From positions 798,964 to 862,963 of the forward strand of contig VWZF01005804.1 of assembly GCA_013396755.1 (NCBI GenBank): a stretch of DNA of 64,000 nucleotides, in the 5' to 3' direction. A program made the translations under genes and the position numbers. This DNA comes from Sclerurus mexicanus (Eukaryota; Chordata; Aves; Passeriformes; Furnariidae). Of this stretch, positions 23,980 through 35,300 are shown one piece after another. Numbering within the stretch: position 1 is the stretch's first letter; every line of letters starts with the position of its first letter. The notes under the pieces were generated by a model. The model saw only the letters and a list, made by a program, of their open reading frames with translations. It ran no database searches and was not told where the DNA came from.

Positions 23980-26900
23980 GTATGGAAAATATACTATTTT
24001 CTGTTCATTTTCGCTTAATAATTTGATAGGATTATCTAAGCACAGATACTTGCCATTATCTAATTTTCTTCACTACTAGTAATAAACAAAGTTTTCAAAA
24101 CTACGATATATTGTTTATTGTAAACATTTAGGAGACTTTTTGTATTTCAGCAGATACCATATAACTGTGTTGTTTTGTTGTTCCCCAGGCAACGATATCT
24201 ACCTGGTGTATTTGCATGCTACAATATTAACAATAATAGTAATAAAGATGCGTAAGTAACTTTGCCATTTCATAAAATGAGAGTACTGCAATACTGGTTG
24301 TCTAAGCAGAAATGAAGAAGAATTATATATATCTAAAAATTTCTTTAGAAACAGTTACGTAATTCAGCTAATCCCACAAGAGAGTGCACATGTATTTTAA
24401 CTTGATGCACATGTATTTTAAGTTGATGCACATCAGTTATGATGAGCATTCTTGATAGCTAAGCTACTGCTATTGGATCTATTAATTGAAAATAAAAGTA
24501 GTTACAGGCGAATACAATAAACAAAATAGTTTTTGAAGGTCAAACACTTAAGAATAATGTTATCCTTACTGAGTGCAGATGATTCCAATAAATAAATATG
24601 TATAGAATCATGGGGTATGTGCATCCCTATAGGTATGAGCCTATCATGTTTTTCTTTTTCTTAGGGAGGAGAAGAAAATGAAAAAAGAAAAGAAGAGGTA
24701 AGACAAAGAGTAACTATACTACTATTTCTAATATATTTATTTTTTGCTAAATATGTTTTAACTTGGTCTTTAACAACAGAAAATGTTAATCTATTTCTTA
24801 GCAAGCCAGAAAAAAAAAAGGATGGAGAAACACAAAAGAACAAACAAAAAAAGGAGAAAAATAAAAATAAAGATAAGTCCAAGACGAAAGAAAATATAGA
24901 AGAGTAAGTATTTTTCATTTAGGTCCTGTTATGCTGCCTAATAAAATTGCCTTTGGTGTAAGACTGAATCCATTCACGGACATCCTGTAGAGGTGTTCAT
25001 ACTCAGTGAAAGAGTGTATGGACTGCTGTTGTTCTCCCTAGAGTATTGTTGTTTTGACTTAACTTCCTATGTGGATGACAGAAATATACATGCCTGGAGG
25101 TGATCTGAAAAATTAATCAAGACACATCTCCTTTGGATTCTGATTATCTAATATTTCTTGGATAACACCCTGCAGCAAAAGACGTGCTGGCATAAAGCAA
25201 TCTCTTCCACCCACAGCGGCACCTACAAGCAAGTAAACTCTCCTATGATCTAAAAGTTTTTGCTTTATCTTCTCCATGGTAAATTCATCATTTTCTGCCT
25301 AGAGGGACTGTAACTTAAAACAGCGCAATAGGAACTTGTGTGTATGATTTCCCATTCTTTGGTTTCTTTGTGTAAACTATGCCAATGTTTTAGCTTTCTC
25401 AGAGCTAGACTTCTCCCAGTAAGAAAGGAATGATAGGAATTATTTATCTCGCTTATTTAAACATTATTAGTCACACAATATGTTGTTGTTGGATTTTTTT
25501 TTTAAAGATAATAAAATCAATTATCAGACAAGACAGTTATTTGAGTAGGAAAGAAATTTAATTTTAAAATTACACGTGCCACTATAAACTGAAGTGGGAC
25601 TGCCAAGGTAATTTTGCTCAGAAAAATTTAAATTCTAAAGTTTGCATCTCAAGTCACAACAGCTTCAAATTTTCCATGCATTCAAGCAAGGAAGCTTAAC
25701 TTCAATGAAGACCATTTATTTTACAATAACAATTTCTGGAATGCTTTCTTCCTTAAAAATTGGTATGTGTATTTCAAGTCTCTCATTAAATTCCCTTTTT
25801 TCCCTCCCCCTGCTTATCCCCTTAGGAAGAAGAAAGATATTTTCACCATTGATCCATCAGGAAATATATATTACAACTGGTTGTTTTGCATCACAATGCC
25901 TGTCATGTACAACTGGACCATGATTATTGCTAGGTGATGTACTCCTTCAATGACTACACAGAAGTTCTAGCAGATCATAATACCACTAAATAGATAAAAA
26001 AAATAAATAAATTATTCATCACTGATTTTACGCAAATATTTATTTTTCATTTCATGGTAATTTACTTTTGTCTCTTCCTATTCAGAGCCTGTTTTGATGA
26101 GCTTCAGCATGACTACTTAGCAGCATGGTTTATTATTGATTACGTTTCAGATGCCATTTATGTTGCTGACATGTTTGTACGGACAAGGACAGGTAAGTAC
26201 ACTCAATGACTAATTACTCCTTTTCATTTATTTGTATCAGGTTGTTTTAAGTATTCAAAACACTACTGCTTGTATTTTCCGAATACCCTTGATGAGGTGC
26301 AACAATGAAAGATACATCTCTGAAAGACTGTAGCCTGTGACCTGTAAAAGTAGGAGAAACTCTGATGTATTACTCAAAGAATACATAAAACCTGAAGTAT
26401 GCTAGATACAAGCTGTTCTGTCTTCAGATGACTCACCAGGACAAAATAAACGTGGAATTCAGCCAAGTGAGGATCAGGGGTTCTGAAAAATTAGCACCTA
26501 ATCTGTTCAGTTTTTTTTGTTGTTGTTGTTGTTTGTATTTTTTTTTAAGAGGAGATTCAAATCCTTGCTTGATTTTCAAGATGATTGAGCAAGGAAGACA
26601 TTACCATTACCTTCATCTGTAACTTTTAAAAAATCTTATCCTATATCCAGAGCTATTGAGTAGATACACTCAATATGGAACTGAAATTCCTATGTCCAAA
26701 TTCTTTCCCTTATTAACCACCCTTCTTATGGAGGTTTTTTTGGGAGGGGAGCTTGGATTTTTTCAGATGTTCACCATTGTGGAAAAGTGGAGGGAAAGAA
26801 TCAGAGCTTAAAATGTTTATCTTTTGAAGATGTATAGTTTAGCTCAAGCTGAACCATACAGAACTAAAATGAATATTTAGAAACAAGAAATTGCATATTA

Positions 26901-28436
26901 AAAAGTAAGAGAAGTTATATTCCACCTGGAATTTACACTCAAGATATTTTTTCAAAGTTGATTTCGACAGAGAATAAAGACAACATATTTGAAGTTGGAG
27001 CATTTTTTATTATTTATAATTTTATTTTAGGCTACCTGGAGCAAGGTCTTCTGGTGAAAGAAGAACAAAAGCTTAGAGAGAAATACAAGAAATCGTTTCA
27101 ATTCAAATTAGATTTTCTGTCAATCATACCAACTGACCTCTTATACTTTAAGTTAGGATTGAATTACCCAGAATTAAGAATAAACAGACTACTCAGAGTA
27201 GCTCGGATGTTTGAATTCTTCCAGCGAACAGAAACAAGGACAAACTACCCAAACATCTTCAGGATCTCTAATCTTGTCATGTACATTGTGATTATTATTC
27301 ACTGGAATGCCTGTGTGTACTACTCAATCTCAAAAGCCATTGGATTTGGGGCTGACACATGGGTCTACCCCAACACCTCTGATCCTGAATTTGCCCGTCT
27401 GACTAGAAAATATGTCTATAGTCTCTACTGGTCAACACTGACACTTACTACTATTGGAGAAACACCCCCTCCTGTAAGAGATTCTGAGTATTTCTTCGTG
27501 GTTGTTGACTTCTTGGTTGGAGTATTGATTTTTGCTACCATTGTTGGTAACGTGGGTTCTATGATCTCTAATATGAATGCTGCCAGGGCAGAGTTTCAAG
27601 CAAGGATTGATGCTATCAAGCAGTATATGCACTTTCGGAACGTGAGCAAAGACATGGAAAAAAGAGTTATAAAGTGGTTTGACTACCTGTGGACAAACAA
27701 AAAGGCAGTGGATGAAAGAGAAGTCTTGAAGTATCTGCCAGATAAACTAAGAGCAGAGATTGCAATCAATGTTCACCTGGAAACACTAAAAAAAGTTCGG
27801 ATTTTTGCGGACTGTGAAGCTGGCCTGCTGGTTGAACTGGTTTTGAAACTCCAGCCACAAGTATACAGTCCTGGAGATTATATTTGCAGAAAAGGAGATA
27901 TTGGACGAGAGATGTACATTATCAAAGAAGGCAAGCTGGCAGTAGTTGCTGATGATGGAATTACCCAATTTGTGGTCCTAAGTGATGGCAGCTACTTTGG
28001 AGAAATCAGCATTCTTAATATCAAAGGCAGCAAAGCTGGGAATCGAAGAACAGCCAATATTAAAAGTATTGGCTACTCAGACTTGTTTTGTCTGTCTAAA
28101 GATGATCTTATGGAGGCTTTAACAGAGTATCCAGATGCAAAGGCTATGCTGGAAGAAAAAGGCAAGCAAATCCTAATGAAAGATGGGTTGCTGGACATTG
28201 AAATTGCAAATTTAGGAAGTGATCCTAAAGATCTTGAAGAGAAGGTCGCCTACATGGAACGAGCAATGGACAGGTTACAAACAAAGTTTGCCAGGTTGTT
28301 GGCTGAGTATGACGGTGCACAACAGAAACTGAAAAAAAGGCTTACACAAATAGAGAAAATATTGAAGCCAGTTATAGAGGAAGAGTTTGCAGATTTAGAA
28401 GAAGCAGATCCATCCACAGATAAACCTGGATTGTGA
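23873..28436 (+). CDS. CNGA1: CNGA1, rod cGMP-gated channel alpha subunit
   Basis: The channel opens on cGMP binding in rod outer segments and carries the light-sensitive Na+/Ca2+ current, as a tetramer with CNGB1. Seven coding exons (107, 63, 33, 102, 108, 107 and 1406 nt) join in phase to 641 residues plus stop; human is about 690. Order: short N-terminal part, Lys/Glu-rich stretch (about 56-105), S1 (NWLFCITMPVMYNW), S2-S3, S4 with regularly spaced Arg (NRLLRVARMFEFFQR), S5, pore with filter TIGETPPP (Glu near residue 317), S6, C-linker, cyclic-nucleotide-binding domain (about 430-550, with YFGEISIL near 495 and GNRRTANI, Arg-Thr at 513-514), and a C-terminal leucine-zipper coiled coil (about 571-622). 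Start ATG 23873 agrees with the avian N terminus MKVGV. No broken exon was seen. Confidence 0.97.
24189..24251 (+). CDS. CNGA1: CNGA1 coding exon 2
   Basis: 63 nt, acceptor 'gttccccag', donor GC|GTAAGT. Encodes QRYLPGVFACYNINNNSNKD, the conserved YLPG segment before the charged linker. Confidence 0.93.
24665..24697 (+). CDS. CNGA1: CNGA1 coding exon 3 (33 nt)
   Basis: A very short exon, acceptor 'tttctttttcttag', donor AG|GTAAGA. Encodes EEKKMKKEKK, the first part of the charged linker. Confidence 0.88.
24802..24903 (+). CDS. CNGA1: CNGA1 coding exon 4, Lys-rich linker
   Basis: 102 nt, very A-rich; acceptor 'atttcttag', donor GA|GTAAGT. Encodes almost only Lys, Glu, Asn, Gln and Asp (e.g. 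KKEKNKNKDKSKTKENIEE), typical of this CNGA1 region. Confidence 0.92.
24904..25825 (+). other. CNGA1: CNGA1 intron 4
   Basis: No repeat or nested gene recognised. Confidence 0.7.
25826..25933 (+). CDS. CNGA1: CNGA1 coding exon 5, S1 helix
   Basis: 108 nt, acceptor 'cttatccccttag', donor AG|GTGATG. Encodes KKKDIFTIDPSGNIYYNWLF then CITMPVMYNWTMIIA, the first transmembrane segment. Confidence 0.95.
26086..26192 (+). CDS. CNGA1: CNGA1 coding exon 6, S2 helix
   Basis: 107 nt, acceptor 'cttcctattcag', donor AG|GTAAGT. Encodes ACFDELQHDYLAAWFIIDYV and SDAIYVADMFVRTRT, the S2 region. Confidence 0.95.
26193..27030 (+). other. CNGA1: CNGA1 intron 6
   Basis: Contains a short (TTG)n/poly-T run at about 26510-26550; nothing else recognised. 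Confidence 0.7.
27031..28436 (+). CDS. CNGA1: CNGA1 terminal coding exon 7
   Basis: A 1406-nt exon, acceptor 'ttttattttag', TGA at 28434. It carries S3-S6, pore, C-linker, nucleotide-binding domain and coiled coil in one exon, the usual architecture for CNGA1. The open frame reaches back to 26958 within the intron, but the splice junction and the start at GYLEQGLLVKEE mark the true border. Confidence 0.98.
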
Positions 28437-28848
28437 AAAGCAGATTAAAACACTGGAGGGTGCCAGTAAGACTTAGGGTCAAATCCTGAATGGGCCCGAA
28501 TATATTAATTTCTAATATTTGTAGGACTTGATTATTAATTACAAAAAGTTTTTTGTTGAGGCAGTGTCACTTATTTTCTACAAGAAGCACATTTTTGGAA
28601 GGTTTCAAGCAGAAAAAGAAGAATAAAAAATGAGAATGGAAGAAAACACTTTGCTCTTGCACAGACAGGTGGTATTATCTGCTAATGCATTACGTACTCT
28701 ATGTAATACTGCTCTGTGGCAAATGCATTCAGTCTATATACAGTCATATACTAGCAAATATTGGAAGTTTTGCTATTTTAAAATAATTTCTTTGTGTCTT
28801 CTTATGTAAAGAAGAGAAGTTTTGGTGACAATTATATTATTTGAAGTC

Positions 28849-28854
28849 ATTAAA
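28849..28854 (+). terminator. CNGA1: Candidate proximal poly(A) signal of CNGA1
   Basis: ATTAAA variant about 0.4 kb after the stop codon. Confidence 0.35.
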
Positions 28855-30250
28855 CTTGTGTATAAATGAACACATTTTAATATCTACTCATTAACGTAAG
28901 AGTAATTAAGTATGGGATATTATATCAAGAATTAAGTATATCTACAATGCAAATGAGAGTATTGAAGGATGTAAGATTTGGAAAATACTACTAACTTGGC
29001 TGATTTCTTGAGATATAAGTGGGCAGTTTGAAAAGGTCCATTTTTCAGAATAATACATGCAAAGGTTAAAATAGAGAGAGGAGAAAATGCAACTTTTATA
29101 AGCATGGGTATGACAGATATGAATGGTGCAAAATCTAGCTGTTCTTTCCACAGTAATAACAAATATTTAACATTGAGGACTGTTTTGCTCCATGTAATCA
29201 TGTGGCTGCTGGACAGGGACTATCAAGTTTTTATGATCTGTGATGAAAAACGTTTATGTACCTCATGTGACACTTGTGGATGCTGGCAGAGTACAAGGAG
29301 CAGAAAAAACAAGAAGAGGCCAAACTCTCCCTACAGTGTCTTCTGTAGCTGCTGTTGGGGAAAGAATACAACTAAAAAGGTTCTTTTTTCCATTGATAGG
29401 ATATATCTTTCTTCGTGACTACTTCTAAGATAGTAAAATCTACTGTTTTATAGGTTAGATCCATTTTCAATCTCCTTAGATTTGCCCCCTAATTTATGCC
29501 TTTTTTCATCAGCAAAAAACGGTTTTCTTAGTTATGGTCTCAGCTGGGTATTTTCAGTAAAATTTGATCATAGGCACTTAATATTGGATACATTTAATGA
29601 GAGGGATTGAAGAAAGGGATAATTCTGTATTTATGCCAATTCGATTATCCTGGGCAACTGGATAACCAGTCTTAAAAAATACATACATACGTGTTACTGT
29701 CAATAATATCTCTACACTTTCATTCTCTCCCTGATGGAGATATTGTAAATTGGGTATTTTATGAAGTGCATTCCTTTCTGGTTGTTTTACTTTTTGTAAA
29801 GTTGATGCTTTCCAGAATGCCAGAGATGTATAAATAACTCCGTATTTCACCGCAAGGATTAAATGTTATGAAGTACTTAATGCATAGGATATATATGGAA
29901 CAGGAAGGATAAATATAAATATGAAATGGCTTTCATCCACTGTTGATCCTGTGCTTTGAATAACAAATGGCTTACTGAGCTGATGAGGAGAAGGAGTATG
30001 CTATCCTGCCACTAAAGACTCTATCCTTGCACACAGGAACAAGCGTTATTTTGGCATTTAACTATGTTGTGAGTGCTGGACTTTGCAATCAGCATTATAC
30101 CAACTCAGGTCTTGAATATAATTTGCAGTCTGTATGCCAGCAGCATCCTACATGGCCACAGCACGTTTCTCTAGGCACACAGGAAGCACTTTTCTCCTTT
30201 GTTGAAGTGTTTGTATTAGAGAAAGGTGTAGGATTGTATTAGTTGTAATT

Positions 30251-30256
30251 AATAAA
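30251..30256 (+). terminator. CNGA1: Candidate distal poly(A) signal of CNGA1
   Basis: AATAAA about 1.8 kb after the stop, the last one before the NFXL1 CpG-rich region. Confidence 0.4.
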
Positions 30257-30807
30257 GGCAGAGAACTACGGTTAATGATTTTTCTTGTATTGATCCTTCA
30301 GTCTAAGACATGAGCTGTGTTCACTAGCTGCCTCTTTCTTGAGAATAAAAATTCTTTGATTTAAAACACTTCAAAATAACACAGAAAACCAGAACTGACC
30401 TCCAGTAGTTGCTATTTTCAGACTCTATATGACTGGAAATCTTGTATTATTTAATTTTTATGAGAATGTATTTGCTGGGGAAAAGAAGCTAAATGCAGAA
30501 TTTTCTTCTGGCATAAGACGTCAGTGCTATAAGGAAACGTCAATAAAATTAAAACTTATTTCAACTTGCCCTTATTTGTCAGAACTTATCAGGAGGCACA
30601 CACGTTCCTCAATATGTATTTCTGCGCAGTAAAACCTTCTGGAGATACTTCAGTGAGGTTTCTAGACCGGCTTTGTGGTCGGGTTTGGCCTCTCACACTC
30701 CTGTGCAGGAGCCGCACCCCACAGACGGCGCTGCCAGGAATGGGCTGCGGGGCTCGGGGGGCCCGGCGGGGCCTCAGGGCCTGCACAGCCCCGGGAGGGC
30801 CTGGGGG

Positions 30808-31043
30808 CCGCTCCCTTCCCCAGGCAACAAGTGACAGGACGCGGGGAGACGGCCTCAAGCTGCGCCAGGGGACGTGTGGTTTGGGTAAGAGCAAAAACGC
30901 CTTCACCGAAAGGGCTGCCAAGCGCCGCAACAGGCTGCCCGGCGAAGCGGCGGAGTCGCCGCGGGTGAAGGTGTTTAAAAGCCGCGCAGATGCGGCACTC
31001 GGGGACAGGGCTCAGCGGGGGCCGCGGCACTGCAGGGTTAAGG
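30808..31043 (+). mobile_element. CR1 LINE 3' fragment inside the NFXL1 CpG-rich region
   Basis: The landmarks of the CR1 3' region follow in order although the segment is unusually GC-rich: caagtgacaggacg, cggcctcaagctgcgccagg, ccttcaccgaaagggctgcc, caacaggctgcccggcga, cggcggagtcgccg, ggtgtttaaaagccg, then gcactgcagggttaaggg. The other CR1 copies in the window have TG/CA at many of the positions that are CG here. Confidence 0.8.
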
Positions 31044-31141
31044 GTCAGCTCCGCTAACCCAAACCCGCGGGCCGCCCCCAGCCCGGGCTGGGCTGCGCGG
31101 CCGTGCGGGGCTGCGGGCAGCGCACGCCTTCCGCCCCGCCC

Positions 31142-31203
31142 NNNNNNNNNNNNNNNNNNNNNNNNNNNNNNNNNNNNNNNNNNNNNNNNNNNNNNNNNNN
31201 NNN
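31142..31203. other. Assembly gap (62 N)
   Basis: A run of N in the GC-rich NFXL1 promoter / exon 1 region; the true length may differ. Confidence 0.99.
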
Positions 31204-31330
31204 GGAGAGTGAAGGGTGAAGAAACGGGTGAAGCGTGTGTTTGTTAGCACGGGTGGGGGGTGCCCGGTAGGGACACGCATCCTTGGGTGCTCTGGTCAGG
31301 GAGCCACGCTGCTCGGGTCTGGGGAAGGTG

Positions 31331-32194
31331 CGGGCTTTGGCTGTGAGCGAAGGTGGTCCTCCTGAGATACCTCAGAGAAGTGCCGAGGACGGAGCTCCTT
31401 TAAGTGGCAGCACCGTTTCTACAGGAAACCTTTAAAAGCCAACTTGACAAAAGCCTAGCGAATATATTGGGTGCAATAGTCTAATACGGAAAACTAGCAG
31501 GTACTTCAGACCTGTGATCTGCTGAAGACCTTTATATCTCCGTGGCACGTTATCTTAAGGGCACTTTGGTTTATTATGAACTCTTAAGTTATGTAATTTT
31601 GTACCTCTGTGTGAAACTTCCTTTATTTCATATGCAGTAACTTCAAAAAAAAAAGCTTGTATTAAAATACCCAGCCACTTTTAACGTTGACAGCTGTGAA
31701 ATAGCGTGAGCATACTACTGCAGGAAAGTTTGCTTGCATTTGAGGGGCATCAGTGAAAGGCATAATTTAAGAAATACCAAATACTGGGAGAATTACCTGT
31801 AGGTTATCTGCAAATTATAGCAGTTGTCAACAGTTGCATAGCTTCTATTTTTCTTCCTCATGCTATGAAAGTTGTGTTTGTGTGGGATGTGTGGGATTTT
31901 TTTAAGTATCCCTTTCACAAAGTGGCAATATATATGCATGTATTCTGGTATGTTTGGTTGATTTGTGAGCAGTAATTGACAGATAATAATTCTTGCTGTC
32001 AATCTTATGGATAATGCATGGTAAAGAAGTAAATACAGTTAATATGTTCTTGTGTGATTTGAAATTGTAGCCCTTAAAAACATAAAATCAGTAAGGTCTT
32101 TAAAGAAAAGGACAGTTGAAAGTATGTAGAACCGAATGTGGTGTTATGATTAACTGTCACGGTATTAATCATTGTTAATATTTTCTCGTAATAG
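31331..32194 (+). other. NFXL1: NFXL1 intron 1
   Basis: No exon or repeat recognised; ends in the acceptor 'ttctcgtaatag'. Confidence 0.6.
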
Positions 32195-32365
32195 AATTAT
32201 CTTCACTGAAGAAATTTGATGAAATTAAGAAGGCTAATCAGGCTGCGGCAAAAAAACTAGTTGAAGACCAATTAAGCTCCTCATCTGAAGATGATGATGA
32301 AGATGCTGAAGTAAAACAAGGGAAGATTTTGGACAAAACATTTACCATTTACACCAGCCAAACTG
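32195..32365 (+). CDS. NFXL1: NFXL1 exon 2
   Basis: 171 nt. Encodes LSSLKKFDEIKKANQAAAKK and an acidic Ser-rich run (SSSSEDDDEDAE), then GKILDKTFTIYTSQT. Donor ACTG|GTAATT. Confidence 0.92.
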
Positions 32366-35300
32366 GTAATTTTTTTTTTTTCATTTATTAACTTTTATTT
32401 TGGTATGAAAGCATAAACAATGCTGTATCATTGTCTTTGCTTTAGAATTTTTCAGTAATTGGAAGGAAATCTATCATGATGTCATGAAATTAAAAATATT
32501 TGTTCCTAGTCGTGCATGCTGATAGTACTTCTTGTCCTTCAGTGCAGAAGCAATGGGATAGTTTTAAACTGTCTTAAATATTGTTTTGTAATAATACATG
32601 ACTGGCCTTTATTCCGAGGGAAAAAAACAAACAACTTTTGCAGCAGTCTCAACATACACAAAATAGCAGATCAAACATTACTGATTGCTTTAAAAATCTT
32701 TATACATTAAAGATGGAGATGCAAGTGAACTGGAACGTACAAGACAGTACATGAATGAAGCTTTTCAGTCAGGGGCTATGACATGTCTCATCTGCATTGC
32801 TTCAGTTAAAAGGAACCAAGCTGTAAGTACTTTACAGTAATATTTTAGAATAAAACAAATGTATCTGTCTGAATAACTTGTGTTTAATTATATTACTGAA
32901 GTAATTCATGGGATTGATAACTTTAAAATGATAAGAGTACTAAATGCAGCACTCAGCATCTTTGGATTCTGGAACACTTGGAGACATAAGTGCTTATATA
33001 TGTAGCTTGTAATAAGAATATGCATTTTTTTTCATATGCTTGGTATCATGTAAAACAGCTATTTTTATTTTTAAGGGAGTCACAGATGTAAAAGATAAGT
33101 GCTTGAAAGCCAGTGCTTGCAATGGTGTATTCAATAAACTATGGTGTAGCAAACACCAAAGCAAGAAATACTGGGAAGTTAAGGGATATTTTTGTTAGAT
33201 TTCTAGCAGGGAAACTAAGATAAGTTTTGCTGCCCTCAATGATGACCATGTGAAAGAGAAGTGTGCATGTCAGAAGTTTGCCCTGTGTCATATAGGTACA
33301 TTTTATATGGGAGAGACTTCAGGACAAATATTTTTTCACTTTTATTGTTATGTATCAACTTCCCTTTGACATTGACAGGCTAAACCCTGTTTCTGTTATA
33401 GTTACTTGAATCAAAAACATGTTTGCAACTGTATGTTTAACATTAAGAAGAAAAGAAGTGCGGAAGATGTTTTAATGTCTTGTAACAAATATACATGGAC
33501 TACGAGTACTTGATGAAGCTATAGTCATAACTTTTTAAAAAAATGCAGTATGTTTTATATGAATTCTTAACATATTTAGTCCGTATTTTTTCAGACCTTG
33601 ATGACCATGTTAGCTTGAGTTTGAAGTTCTGTGTAGCTTGGAAGTCTTATAACTCCGTGGTTTGTTAGTTAGTAACATTTCAGTCAAGTGTGTTTGTTTA
33701 CTTAGTGTCTCCTGGTTAGCTTTGGTTTTGGGAAGTCAGATACTGTACTTCTAGAAACTTATGCCACGGACGTTTTTCTCTGTAAGTTAAAGGGAAAATT
33801 GTCCATGTTTTCACAGTATAATTTTATAAGACTGTCCTAAGTAATTTTAAAAAATTCACAGTTAAATTTTCTGCTGCACTTTTCTTATCAAGTTGTTTGA
33901 AGGGTAGAGCCAAAGTCATCTTTGTGATGCCAGGTGGTGTAATAAGGGACAGTGGCACAAACTGAGACTTGGGAGGTGCAGATTGGGTGCTAGGAAGGTA
34001 CACTTGGAGTAGATTGCCCAGGGTGGTTGTGGAGTCTTCATCTCTCAGGACTTATCAACTTTGCTAGGCAAAGCTGTGACTGAACAGAGCTAAGTTTGCA
34101 ATAGTCCTACGCTGGGCATCAGTTTGTGCTACGCGACCTCCCACGGTGTGTTTAAGTCAACATTTCTTTGATTATGTGGCCTCCAAAAGCCTCAGCTAAA
34201 ACTTCCCACAGGAGTCGGAAAAAAAGATTATAGGTCTGAATCTGTAACAACAAAACTGCCTGTATTGATCTAACAACAAGTATAATCTATCTCTGAAAAC
34301 CCATTTTTAAAGCAAAAAGTGAAAGCTTTTATTTTTTTAGGTACTGTGGATGTTTATCAATGGAAACAGAAAGAAACCTAATTTAAAGCAAGTGACACTT
34401 ATGTCTGCTCTTTAGGTCTGGAGCTGTTGTGGATGCTTTTGTATATTTCATCTGGTGTGTATCCAAAAGTGGGCCAAGGACAGCCTTTTCCTGGTGTCTT
34501 CTCCTCTGACGGATGATGATTTTGGGAAGAAAGATTATCCCTGGCCATGGTATGCTCCTAATGGCACATTTACAGAGTTATTTCTGTAACGAAAACTATG
34601 TGAACTGGCGTTTTTTTAGAAAGGAATGGTACTTGTAAATGACATGCATAGCAAAAAGAAAAAAAAAGTTTTGAAGACTGACCATTGTATTGATTTTTAA
34701 AATTATATTTAAGTTTTCACTAACGTGATTCGGGAATATTTCACAGCGATATTAAAAACCTGCAGCATCAAATTTGTTTAACCTCTGAGAAGGTAATATC
34801 ATGTGTCTCAGCTTCTAATATTTGTTTCTGAATGGCTTTATATATTGGTCACTTTTAAAGTTGGCACCATGAAATAAGTAAGTTTAAAAAAAGCTCTAAA
34901 ACATCAAGATGTAGGGATTTTGGTTTTTTTTTTAGTCTCTGTATGATTTCGGCCAGTCTTGCAGTTTTACTTGAGATTCTGTAAAGAAAAAGGTAGTATT
35001 GTGGCTGCATGAATACATTTCCTAAGCAGGTTTGCTTAGAAAATTAAAGTATCAAATTTTTGGCTGGCAGCATCTCGAATTGGTAATGCCTGTTCTACTA
35101 TAAACTAAACTCGTGTTTTAGCATAATGTTTATAATGAAACAAAATTCAGGGTAAATGGTGTTTTATATTTAAGTACATGCTAAAGCTATGCAGTCACTA
35201 TTGAGAAATGCTTTATGGTCTGTTATGTACTATATCAGGGCAAATTGACATTTTATTTTATAAAAATGGGTGCATAGGTCTTTCAAAGTCCCTGTTTGTC

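Larger units (their letters stand above)
28437..30275 (+). other. CNGA1: Probable CNGA1 3' UTR
   Basis: AT-rich non-coding sequence after the stop. There is a proximal ATTAAA at 28849-28854 and a distal AATAAA at 30251-30256, so a short and a long 3' UTR are possible. Confidence 0.5.
30660..31330 (+). promoter_or_regulatory. NFXL1: CpG-rich promoter region of NFXL1
   Basis: GC- and CpG-dense stretch just upstream of the NFXL1 exons, interrupted by a 62-N gap (31142-31203). Human NFXL1 exon 1 encodes a GC-rich, Gly/Ala/Arg-rich N terminus of about 80 residues; the equivalent is probably in or beside the gap, since exon 2 at 32195 begins two bases into a codon. The GTGAAG sites at 31208 and 31216 could be its donor, but this cannot be decided. 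Confidence 0.7.

Noticed and set aside
26958..27030. Extension of the CNGA1 last-exon frame upstream of 27031
   Set aside because: Intronic: the acceptor ttttattttag and continuity with exon 6 place the exon start at 27031.
30566..31057. 163-codon plus-strand frame before the NFXL1 gap
   Set aside because: Its second half is a translated CR1 3' fragment and its first half has no coding features.
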